Origin: Bacteroidota bacterium
GTDB lineage: Bacteria > Bacteroidota > Bacteroidia > Chitinophagales > Saprospiraceae
Length of the DNA: 64,000 bases
Assembly: GCA_029781865.1 (NCBI GenBank)
Contig: JAKOVW010000081.1
Span: 1-64,000, forward strand
Direction of reading: 5' to 3'
Of this stretch, positions 54,487 through 63,295 are shown in pieces. Position 1 is the stretch's first letter, and each line of letters starts with the position of its first letter. The position numbers were made by a program, and so were the translations under genes. The notes under the pieces were generated by a model. The model saw nothing but the letters and a program-made list of their open reading frames with translations, searched no databases and was not told the DNA's origin.

Positions 54487-55296
54487 ATGTTTCCCAAAGA
54501 ATACAAGAACCTTATCATGAATTCTACAATTTTATTTGTAGTAGCTTCGACACTTGAAACGACATTGCACGAACTGGGTCATTTTATTGCCTCTATTCTG
54601 CTACATGCCAAAGATGTATTTCTATATCACAACTATGTTTCCAGCAATACGGAAAACCTTTCCCTCACTAACACTCTCATTATTAAAGGTGCAGGGCCCC
54701 TGGTTAGTCTTCTGATCGGCATTTTATTTCATTTCAATTGTAGTCACCGCACAGATCGAACGCTTTCTTTTCTATTTACCTTATACCTTTCCGCTTTTAG
54801 TTATATCGGTTTCTTCGGATACCTGATGATCGCACCTTTTTTTACTTATGGCGACACTGGCTACATTTGCATGGCATTAGAATTTCCATTGTGGTTAACT
54901 ATTTCGATCGCATTTTCGGGAGCAATCATACTTTACCTGATTATGCGAAATCTGATGAAGTATTTTGTTGAAATCGGAACCCCTGAAATAATCAGCAACA
55001 AACCGCTCAGGAGTGTTTTTATCCATTCACTGATTTTTTATCCCTTAGTATTTGGAATCTGTATTACTACTTTACTCAACCTGCCTGTTCCCACCTTCGC
55101 AAGTCTTATTGCTCCATTATTCAGTCCATTTGCTTTACTGTGGGCTTATGGGGATGCATTGAGAAAAGAATATCCGGCTACTTACATGAATCAGGATCTC
55201 CAGTTTATTAATACGAAAAACTATAAATGGCAACTCCTTTTCGTTCTGACTGTATTTATCAACAGGCTTTTAATTGAAGGATTTAGCTTTCACTAA
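54487..55296 (+). CDS. M50-like membrane metalloprotease
   Basis: 269 residues, mostly membrane helices. The zinc-binding HExxH is HELGH at residues 28-32 in the first helix, and the second conserved segment GAGPLVSLLIG resembles the M50 xxGPxxN-like motif, although it has Ser-Leu rather than Asn. Small M50B-like proteins of this type act on membrane-bound substrates; this one has no PDZ domain. Its neighbours, an NTF2-like lipoprotein and cation transporters, give no substrate. Confidence 0.7.
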   Translation: MFPKEYKNLIMNSTILFVVASTLETTLHELGHFIASILLHAKDVFLYHNYVSSNTENLSLTNTLIIKGAGPLVSLLIGILFHFNCSHRTDRTLSFLFTLYLSAFSYIGFFGYLMIAPFFTYGDTGYICMALEFPLWLTISIAFSGAIILYLIMRNLMKYFVEIGTPEIISNKPLRSVFIHSLIFYPLVFGICITTLLNLPVPTFASLIAPLFSPFALLWAYGDALRKEYPATYMNQDLQFINTKNYKWQLLFVLTVFINRLLIEGFSFH

Positions 55297-55381
55297 TAAA
55301 AAGACATTAGCAAACGAATTGAGGTATAGCAGATTCTCCTTGCTTCCCGATTAACAAACCAGATTTGTTGAATTACCATAA

Positions 55382-55389
55382 TATCTTTA
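55382..55389 (+). promoter_or_regulatory. -7-like box TATCTTTA for the ATPase operon
   Basis: One mismatch to TAnnTTTG. A TTTG at 55364-55367 is 14 nt upstream, similar to the spacing before the GLPGLI gene. Confidence 0.3.
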
Positions 55390-55442
55390 CAGCGAACTTT
55401 TCACCATAAATAATTGTCTTTTATCCAAGCTTATGAATCCTT

Positions 55443-57956
55443 ATGCCTGTATCCCACTTTAATATTTCCGGATTAAATGAAGAGCAAGTTCTGGACTCAC
55501 GAATCCGGTATGGTTACAACCGCCTGGATTATAAAAAAGAAAATGGATTTACTGAAGCTTTAAAAAGTTTGATCAAAGAACCAATGGTCATTTTACTGTT
55601 CATTGCTTCCACGGTTTACTTTATAAGCGGTAATGTTGGAGATGGACTCTTTCTCGCTTTGGCCATCGTTTTGGTTTCCACGATTTCATTATACCAGGAC
55701 GCCCGTAGTCGAAATGCCTTAAGCAAGTTAAAAGAATTTACGAAACCGACCTGTAAAGTCATTCGCAACGGAATGATTCAGGAAATAAAAAGTGAAGAAG
55801 TAGTCATTGGTGACAGTCTTGTTGTGGAAGAAGGAATTATCATCGTAGCTGATGGTATTCTTGTAAATGCAAATGATTTTTCTGTCAATGAGTCCATACT
55901 TACCGGTGAATCTCTGCCTGTTTTTAAAGATCAGGCCAAAGAAGACCATTTCATTTATAGTGGCACAACGGTTGCAAGCGGATTAGGTATCGCAAAAGTT
56001 ACGGCAATTGGCAATGAAACCAAATTGGGTAAAATTGGCAAAAGCCTTGAGAGCATTCAGGAAGAGGATACTCCACTGGAGGTTCAAATCCGGAATTTCG
56101 TCAAAAAAATGGCCATTCTGGGAGTCGTCATTTTTATCATTGTTTGGGTAATAAACTACTTTCGGTATCATGATTTGCTGGACAGTTTGCTAAAAGCATT
56201 GACTCTGGCCATGAGTATTTTACCGGAAGAGATCCCTGTTGCATTTACCACTTTTATGGCTCTTGGTGCCTGGCGTCTTATGAAAATGGGTATCGTGGTC
56301 AAGCAAATGAAAACGGTTGAAACATTGGGTAGCGCGACCGTAATCTGCACCGATAAGACAGGTACGATTACTGAAAATAAAATGAGTATCGCAAAGCTCT
56401 ACCTCTTATCTTCAAATAAAATCTCAACTCCGGATACTCAATTAGATGAGGACGAAAAAGAATTAATTAGACTGGCGATGTGGGCCAGCGAGCCGATTCC
56501 ATTTGATTTAATGGAAATTGCATTACACGACGCATATAGTAAATCTGCTGAAACAGACGAAAGGCAACGGTATAAAATCATTCATGAATATCCTCTTGAA
56601 GGATCACCACCCATGATGACCCATTTATTTGAAGATGTTTCAGGCAACCGGATTATTGCAGCGAAAGGAGCACCGGAATCATTAATGAACATATCTGCAT
56701 TAACTGACACAGAAAAAGGTCAAATCGAAACTGCAATTGAAACACTGGCTGATGAAGGTTATCGAATACTTGGTGTGGCCGAAACCAATTTTCCGGGTAA
56801 CCAATTTCCGGATAAACAACAATCCTTTTCATTTAAGTACAAAGGACTAATCGCATTTTATGATCCTCCTAAAAAAAATATTAAGTCCGTATTGAATGAT
56901 TTTTATAATGCAGGAATTGCCGTTAAAATAGTCACGGGTGACAATGTAACCACTACAAAATCCATTGCAAGGCAAATCGGTTTTCAGGGATATCAAAAAA
57001 GCATTTCGGGTGAAGAGCTCATGAAACTATCCGATACTGAATTGCTAAGCAAAGTAGAGGATACAAAAGTTTTCACGCGAATGTTTCCCGAGGCGAAGTT
57101 GAAAATTATTCAGGCACTAAAAGCAAACAATCAGATAGTTGCTATGACAGGTGACGGCGTAAATGACGGACCTGCTTTAAAAGCTGCACATATCGGTATT
57201 GCCATGGGAAGAAAGGGAACAGAAATTGCCAAACAGGCGGCATCGCTGATACTAATGGAGGATGATCTGGCGAAGATGGTAGATGCAGTGGCAATGGGTA
57301 GAAAAATTTATATGAATCTCAAAAAAGCGATTCAGTATATCATTTCGATTCATATTCCGATTATTCTGACCGTTTTTGTTCCTTTGGCTCTGGGTTGGAT
57401 TTATCCCAATATCTTTACACCCGTGCACATTATTTTTCTGGAGTTAATTATGGGTCCGACTTGTTCCATTATTTACGAAAACGAACCCATGGAAAAACAT
57501 ACTATGATTCAAAAGCCCCGGCCGTTTACCACCACATTTTTCAATTGGAGTGAATTAGCCACAAGTATATTACAGGGTTTTATGATCACAGCCGGAAGCC
57601 TGTTGATTTACCAATATGCAGTCCTGCAAGGATATACCGAGTCAATTACCCGGTCAATGGTTTTCACTGTTCTCATATCTTCCAACATTTTCCTTACGCT
57701 GGTCAACCGCTCATTTTATTATTCCATCTTCTCCACCTTGAAATATAAAAACAATCTGGTGCCACTTATTACCATTGCTACAGTTATTATTTCCGGTTTG
57801 TTGATTTATGTAAAACCACTGGCCAAATTTTTTCAATTTGATTTTCTGAATACGGCTCAACTTGCAATGAGTATCATCGCTGGATTTTTATTTGTTATTT
57901 GGTTTGAATGCGTTAAATGGTATAAACGGATAAAAAATTCTAAATTGCAGCGTTAA
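55443..57956 (+). CDS. Cation-translocating P-type ATPase (P2-like)
   Basis: 837 residues with the P-type core: A-domain LTGES, phosphorylation site CTDKTGT with Asp304, KGAPE in the N-domain, and MTGDGVNDGPALKAAHIGIAMG in the P-domain. The M4 segment reads PEEIPVAFT where Ca2+ pumps have PEGLP, and M6 (LELIMGPTCSIIYENEP) lacks the NxxxDG ion site of SERCA. The ion is therefore unlikely to be Ca2+. It ends 4 bp before a CDF transporter gene, forming a cation-efflux operon. Confidence 0.88.
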   Translation: MPVSHFNISGLNEEQVLDSRIRYGYNRLDYKKENGFTEALKSLIKEPMVILLFIASTVYFISGNVGDGLFLALAIVLVSTISLYQDARSRNALSKLKEFTKPTCKVIRNGMIQEIKSEEVVIGDSLVVEEGIIIVADGILVNANDFSVNESILTGESLPVFKDQAKEDHFIYSGTTVASGLGIAKVTAIGNETKLGKIGKSLESIQEEDTPLEVQIRNFVKKMAILGVVIFIIVWVINYFRYHDLLDSLLKALTLAMSILPEEIPVAFTTFMALGAWRLMKMGIVVKQMKTVETLGSATVICTDKTGTITENKMSIAKLYLLSSNKISTPDTQLDEDEKELIRLAMWASEPIPFDLMEIALHDAYSKSAETDERQRYKIIHEYPLEGSPPMMTHLFEDVSGNRIIAAKGAPESLMNISALTDTEKGQIETAIETLADEGYRILGVAETNFPGNQFPDKQQSFSFKYKGLIAFYDPPKKNIKSVLNDFYNAGIAVKIVTGDNVTTTKSIARQIGFQGYQKSISGEELMKLSDTELLSKVEDTKVFTRMFPEAKLKIIQALKANNQIVAMTGDGVNDGPALKAAHIGIAMGRKGTEIAKQAASLILMEDDLAKMVDAVAMGRKIYMNLKKAIQYIISIHIPIILTVFVPLALGWIYPNIFTPVHIIFLELIMGPTCSIIYENEPMEKHTMIQKPRPFTTTFFNWSELATSILQGFMITAGSLLIYQYAVLQGYTESITRSMVFTVLISSNIFLTLVNRSFYYSIFSTLKYKNNLVPLITIATVIISGLLIYVKPLAKFFQFDFLNTAQLAMSIIAGFLFVIWFECVKWYKRIKNSKLQR

Positions 57957-57960
57957 GAAA

Positions 57961-58830
57961 ATGACCAAAGTACAAACTGCAATCAGGACGGTTTATTTTA
58001 GCATTATTGGCAATGCCTGTCTTGCTTTAATCAAAGGGATTACGGGCTATTTTGGCAATTCATATGCTTTAATGGCAGACGCCATTGAATCAACTACCGA
58101 TATATTTTCTTCACTATTAGTCTTGTTTGGAATTAAGTATTCAAACAGACCGGCAGATAAGAATCATCCCTACGGACATGGACGGGCGGAACCATTAATT
58201 ACTTTTATCGTTGTCGGATTTCTGATTACTTCAGCTACTATTATCGCTTATGAAAGTATTAATAATATCGGAAAAGCACATGAATCTCCTAAATCATATA
58301 CCCTCATCGTTCTAGGTGCCATCATCCTTTGGAAAGAACTTTCGTACCGTCTGGTCATTCGCAAAAGTAAAGAAACAAAAAGTTCTTCCTTAGAAGCAGA
58401 CGCCTGGCATCACAGAAGCGATGCGATTACTTCAATTGCCGCTTTTATTGGGATTTCTATCGCCTTGTTATTTGGAAAAGGATTTGAATCTGCAGATGAT
58501 TGGGCAGCGCTTTTCTCCTCGGGCTTTATTTTATACAATAGTTATTTAATATTCAGGCCGGCTCTGGGTGAAATTATGGATGAACATCTCTATGATGATC
58601 TGGTAGATGAAATCAGAACCATCTCCCGAACTGTTGAGGGTGTGATAGATACGGAAAAATGCTTTATTCGAAAAGCAGGTATGAAATATCACGTTGACCT
58701 GCATGCAATTGTTGATGCCAATATCTCTGTTAAACAAGGTCACGATATATCTCACAAGTTAAAAGATACATTGAGAGAAGAAATTCCTCAGCTTGGACAT
58801 GTGTTGATTCACATTGAGCCACACGGATAA
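57961..58830 (+). CDS. Cation diffusion facilitator (CDF) transporter
   Basis: 289 residues with six helices and a C-terminal cytoplasmic domain (VEGVIDTEKCFIRKAGMKYHVDLHAIVD). The TM5 metal site is HHRSD (H150-D154), as in Zn/Fe CDFs such as FieF. The TM2 site is E43-S-T-T-D47 where FieF has DxxxD and zinc CDFs HxxxD, an unusual ExxxD variant. Divalent cation/H+ antiport at the inner membrane is expected. It starts 4 bp after the P-type ATPase. Confidence 0.88.
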   Translation: MTKVQTAIRTVYFSIIGNACLALIKGITGYFGNSYALMADAIESTTDIFSSLLVLFGIKYSNRPADKNHPYGHGRAEPLITFIVVGFLITSATIIAYESINNIGKAHESPKSYTLIVLGAIILWKELSYRLVIRKSKETKSSSLEADAWHHRSDAITSIAAFIGISIALLFGKGFESADDWAALFSSGFILYNSYLIFRPALGEIMDEHLYDDLVDEIRTISRTVEGVIDTEKCFIRKAGMKYHVDLHAIVDANISVKQGHDISHKLKDTLREEIPQLGHVLIHIEPHG

Positions 58831-58968
58831 TCCTGAATGGTCATTATTGATATAGTTCAACTATTCAGTGTTTGTTTCATCCCTTAATAATTAAGCTGTC
58901 TGCTTTATTGTTATCAGACTTCCCAATAAATTCAAGCTAATAGTAGTCAAATAATGATTGAATTAAAC

Positions 58969-58976
58969 TAATTTTG
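58969..58976 (+). promoter_or_regulatory. -7 box TAATTTTG upstream of the beta-helix gene
   Basis: Exact TAnnTTTG match, 17 bp before the ATG at 58993; no -33 element recognised. Confidence 0.35.
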
Positions 58977-58992
58977 AAAATAAAACAATAAG

Positions 58993-60594
58993 ATGGGACT
59001 TTGCAGATTCTCTTTACTATTTGGCTTTATTCTACTCGCCACTTTTCAGCTTAATGCAAAATTGATTCCTGTTAATCCTTCTAATTACAACGCATTTCTT
59101 AATTCGCTGATGCCGGGAGATACTTTACTACTTCTTTCCGGATTTTACAATAACAATTTAAAACTCGTTGGACTCAATGGTACTTCATCACAAGCTATAG
59201 TGATCATGGGATCCGGAAATGCCAGCGTTTTGCAAGCACAATCTTGTTGCAATACAATCAGTATAACCCAATGTTCTTACCTGATTATTCAAAATCTAAA
59301 CGTGGATGGCCTACATCAACAGGTAGATGCGGTTAAAGCGGAAGGAACTAGTGGCAATTGGGCACATCATATCACCCTGCAATATCTGAATATCAGCAAT
59401 TACGATGGTGATCAGCAAAATGTTGGAATCAGCACGAAATGTCCTGCATGGAATTGGGTCATCCGGAAAAATAAGCTTCAGAATATAGGTACCGGAATGT
59501 ATCTCGGCAATTCAGATGGTAGCCGTCCCTTCGTAAACGGTATTATCGAATACAATTATATTGCAAATACCATTGGATATAACATAGAAATTAAACACCA
59601 ATTGAATGGAGTCAGAGATGAATTCCCCGGTATTGCCGTAAATGGTAAAACGATTATCCGTCATAATGTTTTCACCAAAAATCAAAGTTCATCAACAGGC
59701 GGAAACGCCAGACCTAATTTATTGGTAGGTGGTTTTCCTACCATAGGTTGGGGTTCAAACGATTATTACGAAATCTATGGCAATTTCTTTTACAATAATC
59801 CTGTGGAAGCATTGTTTCAGGGTACCGGAAATATCATGCTGTATGAAAATATTTTTGTAAATCATTATGACCCACCTGGATTCAGGGCGGTATATATTAC
59901 ACCTCAAAATGGTATCAGCCCTCAGGATGTTAAAGTATATCACAATACGATTTGGGCTGCAAATTCATCCGGTGGACTTCGACTTTACAATCCAAATACA
60001 AACTATAAACAATATTGCTATGCTAATGCAGTATTCTCACCCGCACCAATTACAAATTTTTCTGACCAGGCAGACAACATCACAGACCATTACAACAATG
60101 CAGGATTATACGTCCTTGCTGCAGATCCAATGATTAGTTCATTAGACCTCTATCCTAAAAACAACCAATTAAAAGGATCAACTACAGCAAGTACGCTTTT
60201 TCAAACTAATACTACCTGGGACAAAGATTTTAACGGGGATCAATACGATTGGTCTTACCGCGGCGCTTATTCAGGCTGCTGCATAAATAAAGGTTGGCCA
60301 TTGCAACTGGATACAATATCTGATTATGGCCTGACCTCTGCTAAAAATGTACCTTCGTATGATTTGGAATTTGAAGTTTATCCCAATCCGGTATCCAATG
60401 TGTTACATATTGACCATATAAAAAATCAGGCAGTTCATGTTAATCTATACAATGTATCCGGTAATCAAACAGAAAGTTACCTTATAGATATCAATCATTT
60501 TTCAATTGATTTTACACCTAAAGTAAAAGGTATTTACATTTTAGAATTCAGTTGCGACGGATCATATACTTATAAGAAGATTATAAAACAATAA
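58993..60594 (+). CDS. Secreted parallel beta-helix protein with T9SS sorting domain
   Basis: 533 residues with a signal peptide (LLFGFILLATFQLNA). Residues ~30-400 are right-handed beta-helix repeats, with turns such as YLIIQNLNVDG, HITLQYLNISNYDG, NGIIEYNYIANT and IIRHNVFTKN. They resemble chondroitinase-B/PL6-like or pectate-lyase-like carbohydrate-active proteins. A T9SS type A domain ends it (FEVYPNPVSNVLHIDHIK, then KGIYILEFSCDG). Substrate is not evident. It probably has its own promoter. Confidence 0.8.
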   Translation: MGLCRFSLLFGFILLATFQLNAKLIPVNPSNYNAFLNSLMPGDTLLLLSGFYNNNLKLVGLNGTSSQAIVIMGSGNASVLQAQSCCNTISITQCSYLIIQNLNVDGLHQQVDAVKAEGTSGNWAHHITLQYLNISNYDGDQQNVGISTKCPAWNWVIRKNKLQNIGTGMYLGNSDGSRPFVNGIIEYNYIANTIGYNIEIKHQLNGVRDEFPGIAVNGKTIIRHNVFTKNQSSSTGGNARPNLLVGGFPTIGWGSNDYYEIYGNFFYNNPVEALFQGTGNIMLYENIFVNHYDPPGFRAVYITPQNGISPQDVKVYHNTIWAANSSGGLRLYNPNTNYKQYCYANAVFSPAPITNFSDQADNITDHYNNAGLYVLAADPMISSLDLYPKNNQLKGSTTASTLFQTNTTWDKDFNGDQYDWSYRGAYSGCCINKGWPLQLDTISDYGLTSAKNVPSYDLEFEVYPNPVSNVLHIDHIKNQAVHVNLYNVSGNQTESYLIDINHFSIDFTPKVKGIYILEFSCDGSYTYKKIIKQ

Positions 60595-60619
60595 TCTTAA
60601 ATAACTAAAGCCTGCTTAC

Positions 60620-61222
60620 ATGAATAAATATTGGTTACTTATCCTGCTATTTTTTTGTGGTTTGATTTTGTCTGCCATCCATCCGCATGATTATTTTACC
60701 TGGTTTCTTGAAGTATTTCCTGCGATTGTTGGCTTTATAATTTTGACTCTTACGTTCAGTAAGTTCAGATTTACCTATCTGACTTATATTTTTATATTAA
60801 TTCATTGTTATATCCTGTTTATTGGTGGAAAGTATACCTATGCACTGGTCCCATTATTCGATTGGATCCGGGAAACCTTTCATCAGTCCCGCAATAATTA
60901 TGATAAAGTTGGTCACTTTGCTCAAGGTTTTATTCCGGCTTTAATTGCGAGAGAATATTTTATACGTAAGGCTATTGTCAGTAGAGGTTTCTGGTTACCA
61001 GTCCTCACAATTTGTGTTTGTCTAAGTATTAGCGTGTTGTATGAGCTTTCTGAATGGTTGGTAGCCATTATTTCAGGACAATCAGCAGAAGCCTTTCTGG
61101 GAACACAAGGATATATATGGGACACACAATCGGATATGTTTTGGGCATTGACGGGAGCCACATGTATGATACTTTTTATGTCCCGTTTGCAGGATAAATC
61201 AATTGCCCGCATGAGTTCCTGA
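60620..61222 (+). CDS. DUF2238 inner-membrane protein
   Basis: 200 residues with about six helices. Matches DUF2238 (YjdF-like): YTYALVPLFDWIRE, NYDKVGHFAQGFIPALIARE and LYELSEWLVAI. The family function is unknown. Close to the beta-helix gene (25 bp), likely the same transcript. An inverted repeat TTGCCCG/CGGGCAA overlaps its stop codon (61203-61230). Confidence 0.8.
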   Translation: MNKYWLLILLFFCGLILSAIHPHDYFTWFLEVFPAIVGFIILTLTFSKFRFTYLTYIFILIHCYILFIGGKYTYALVPLFDWIRETFHQSRNNYDKVGHFAQGFIPALIAREYFIRKAIVSRGFWLPVLTICVCLSISVLYELSEWLVAIISGQSAEAFLGTQGYIWDTQSDMFWALTGATCMILFMSRLQDKSIARMSS

Positions 61223-61403
61223 TCGGGCAAGCTATAAGAATTATAATCTTTACCTGGTTTCAGAACTTATATCACATTGATATACAATATCTAAAGGCAA
61301 ATTAGAAGCACCGGAAATGAATTCTATTGAAAACTGGTTGTTTGAGATAGACATGCTGTGAAAAAAAGTATTGATTCTTACAGTTTTTGTATTTTCGTCG
61401 ATT

Positions 61404-62657
61404 ATGAAATCAAAATACAGAATCAAACGGACAGCAATCTTATCGGTTAGTCTATTCATTTTATCGGTTTGCGCTGTATTTGCTCAGGATTGGAAAGATG
61501 TTTACCACTTCAATCCATCTCAAACATTAAACAAACTGAAGTTTTTAAATGATCAGACCGGTTTTACTGCAGGCAGTTTGTACAATGGTTCGAAAGAAAA
61601 TATTCACATCACCCATGACGGAGGCAAAACATGGTCGAATGTGAGTTCGGGATATACTTCAATGCGATTTATGGATATTTTCATTCTGGATTCAAGTACC
61701 ATTTTCATGAGCGGAAATGATGGCATTATTATCCGGTCTACCGATGGCGGAGGAAGTTGGCAAACAATGCATACAGGTATCACAGAACAATTGTGGGGAA
61801 TATACTTTCTAAACCAAAATCTGGGATTTGCGGTGGGTTCTAATGGTACTATTATTCGCAGTACAAATGGCGGATTGGATTGGGAGTCTGTTCCAACCGG
61901 GATCAGCAATTTATTTTATGATGTTTTCTTCACCAAACAGGGAATCGGTTTTGCATCCGGTTCCAATGTTTTGTATAAAACAATAGACAATGGGGACAAT
62001 TGGTTTCCGGTAACTGATTTTCCATTTGAAGCACCTGCCGATTGGATTCGCAGTATTAAAATGGTTAATGAAAATACGGGATATGCGTGTGCAGATATCG
62101 GTAGAATCTACAAAACCACCGATGGTGGCGATCACTGGATAAGATTGCAATCCGGTACGCAGGAAGCGCTTTTTGATGTATCCTTTGTAGATGAATTGAA
62201 TGGAATGATTTGCGGATTTAATGGTACTATACTGAGCACAAATGACGGTGGTCAGAGTTGGAAACAGTTGGCAAATCCCATTTCTAATGAGATTTTTTAT
62301 TCCATTGATTTAATCACTAAAGACCTGGGATATATTTGCACACATACCGGCCACATTTTAAAACTAAATCTTAAAACCGGATTAAAAGATGAGATATATG
62401 CGGACCATAAAGACCTACTCTATCCCAATCCTTGTCAAAATAATGTACATTTGACATTAGGAAGCTTATCTAAAAATCAAGTGCAACGTATAGTATTATC
62501 AGATGTAACTGGTAAATCGTATGATCTCAATTGGAATTGGGAAGATAATAATCATCTGATGCTAAATCTTCAGAATACCGGAAATGGATTATTTATAATA
62601 CGTGTAGTTTCAGAAAAACAAATTTTGCGATTTCCGCTTTCTATTCAATCAAACTAA
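61404..62657 (+). CDS. Secreted Ycf48/BNR-like propeller with T9SS sorting domain
   Basis: About 417 residues from the ATG at 61404, which opens the signal SLFILSVCAVFAQ; an in-frame ATG eleven codons upstream is less likely. BNR/Asp-box repeats (THDGGKTWSN, STDGGGSWQTM, TTDGGDHWIRL, STNDGGQSWKQL) form a beta-propeller like Ycf48 photosystem-assembly proteins. A T9SS type A domain follows (DLLYPNPCQNNVHL). Probably a surface-bound adhesin or binding protein. Confidence 0.82.
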   Translation: MKSKYRIKRTAILSVSLFILSVCAVFAQDWKDVYHFNPSQTLNKLKFLNDQTGFTAGSLYNGSKENIHITHDGGKTWSNVSSGYTSMRFMDIFILDSSTIFMSGNDGIIIRSTDGGGSWQTMHTGITEQLWGIYFLNQNLGFAVGSNGTIIRSTNGGLDWESVPTGISNLFYDVFFTKQGIGFASGSNVLYKTIDNGDNWFPVTDFPFEAPADWIRSIKMVNENTGYACADIGRIYKTTDGGDHWIRLQSGTQEALFDVSFVDELNGMICGFNGTILSTNDGGQSWKQLANPISNEIFYSIDLITKDLGYICTHTGHILKLNLKTGLKDEIYADHKDLLYPNPCQNNVHLTLGSLSKNQVQRIVLSDVTGKSYDLNWNWEDNNHLMLNLQNTGNGLFIIRVVSEKQILRFPLSIQSN

Positions 62658-62683
62658 TTTTTTAACCAATAAATCAAAACAAA

Positions 62684-63115
62684 ATGGAAACGAAAACAAA
62701 TTGGCTCGCACTTGTTGTATCTGCTCTGGTAGGCATTGCATTGGGCTTTGTATGGTACGGTCTCCTGTTCTCCAATCAATGGATGGCAGGTAATGGTATC
62801 ACTATGGATGCTGCCGGAAAAATGATGAAAAATGGTGCAGAAATGCCACACTCCAATTTACCTATGATCGTAAACACGGTTTCTCTACTGGTCTATGCTT
62901 ACATCATGAACTGGCTTGTGAATAAAACCAGTTCTTTCGATCTGAAATCAGGTGCTACACTTGGGGCAATGATTGGATTGATTCATTTATTCGGAATATA
63001 TACGGGTAACCGGTTTGCCGGAAACCCGATTAGCCTTTCTATGGTAGATGGATTTTATACCTTTTTATTATTCACCGTCATGGGTACAATAATTGGAGCC
63101 TGGAGAGCTAAATAA
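62684..63115 (+). CDS. DUF1761 membrane protein
   Basis: 143 residues with four helices: NWLALVVSALVGIALGFVWYG is the family start, followed by VNTVSLLVYAYIMNWLV and a C-terminal helix FLLFTVMGTIIGAWRA. DUF1761 function is unknown. It is 26 bp after the propeller gene and followed 86 bp on by a strong terminator. Confidence 0.85.
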   Translation: METKTNWLALVVSALVGIALGFVWYGLLFSNQWMAGNGITMDAAGKMMKNGAEMPHSNLPMIVNTVSLLVYAYIMNWLVNKTSSFDLKSGATLGAMIGLIHLFGIYTGNRFAGNPISLSMVDGFYTFLLFTVMGTIIGAWRAK

Positions 63116-63201
63116 ATAATAGCTTAGCTAAGCTGCCACTGCCTATCAGATGCTTATTCTGATTTACAGTGCAGGTTGGTAAACAAATAATCTAATTTCA
63201 T

Positions 63202-63241
63202 AAAAGTCCTTGTTGTTATTAAGCAGCAAGGACTTTTGTTT
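63202..63241 (+). terminator. Rho-independent terminator
   Basis: AAAAGTCCTTGTTG (63202-63215) pairs with CAGCAAGGACTTTT (63224-63237) over 14 bp with one G-T pair and an 8-nt loop, followed by a T-rich run. Confidence 0.88.
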
Positions 63242-63295
63242 TTGAAAACATATTCATTATGAATTCAACTATATTAGAGCTTTAATTTCTTAGTT

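Noticed and set aside
61203-61230. Inverted repeat TTGCCCG/CGGGCAA over the DUF2238 stop codon
   Set aside because: No T-run; recorded in the gene entry but not called a terminator.
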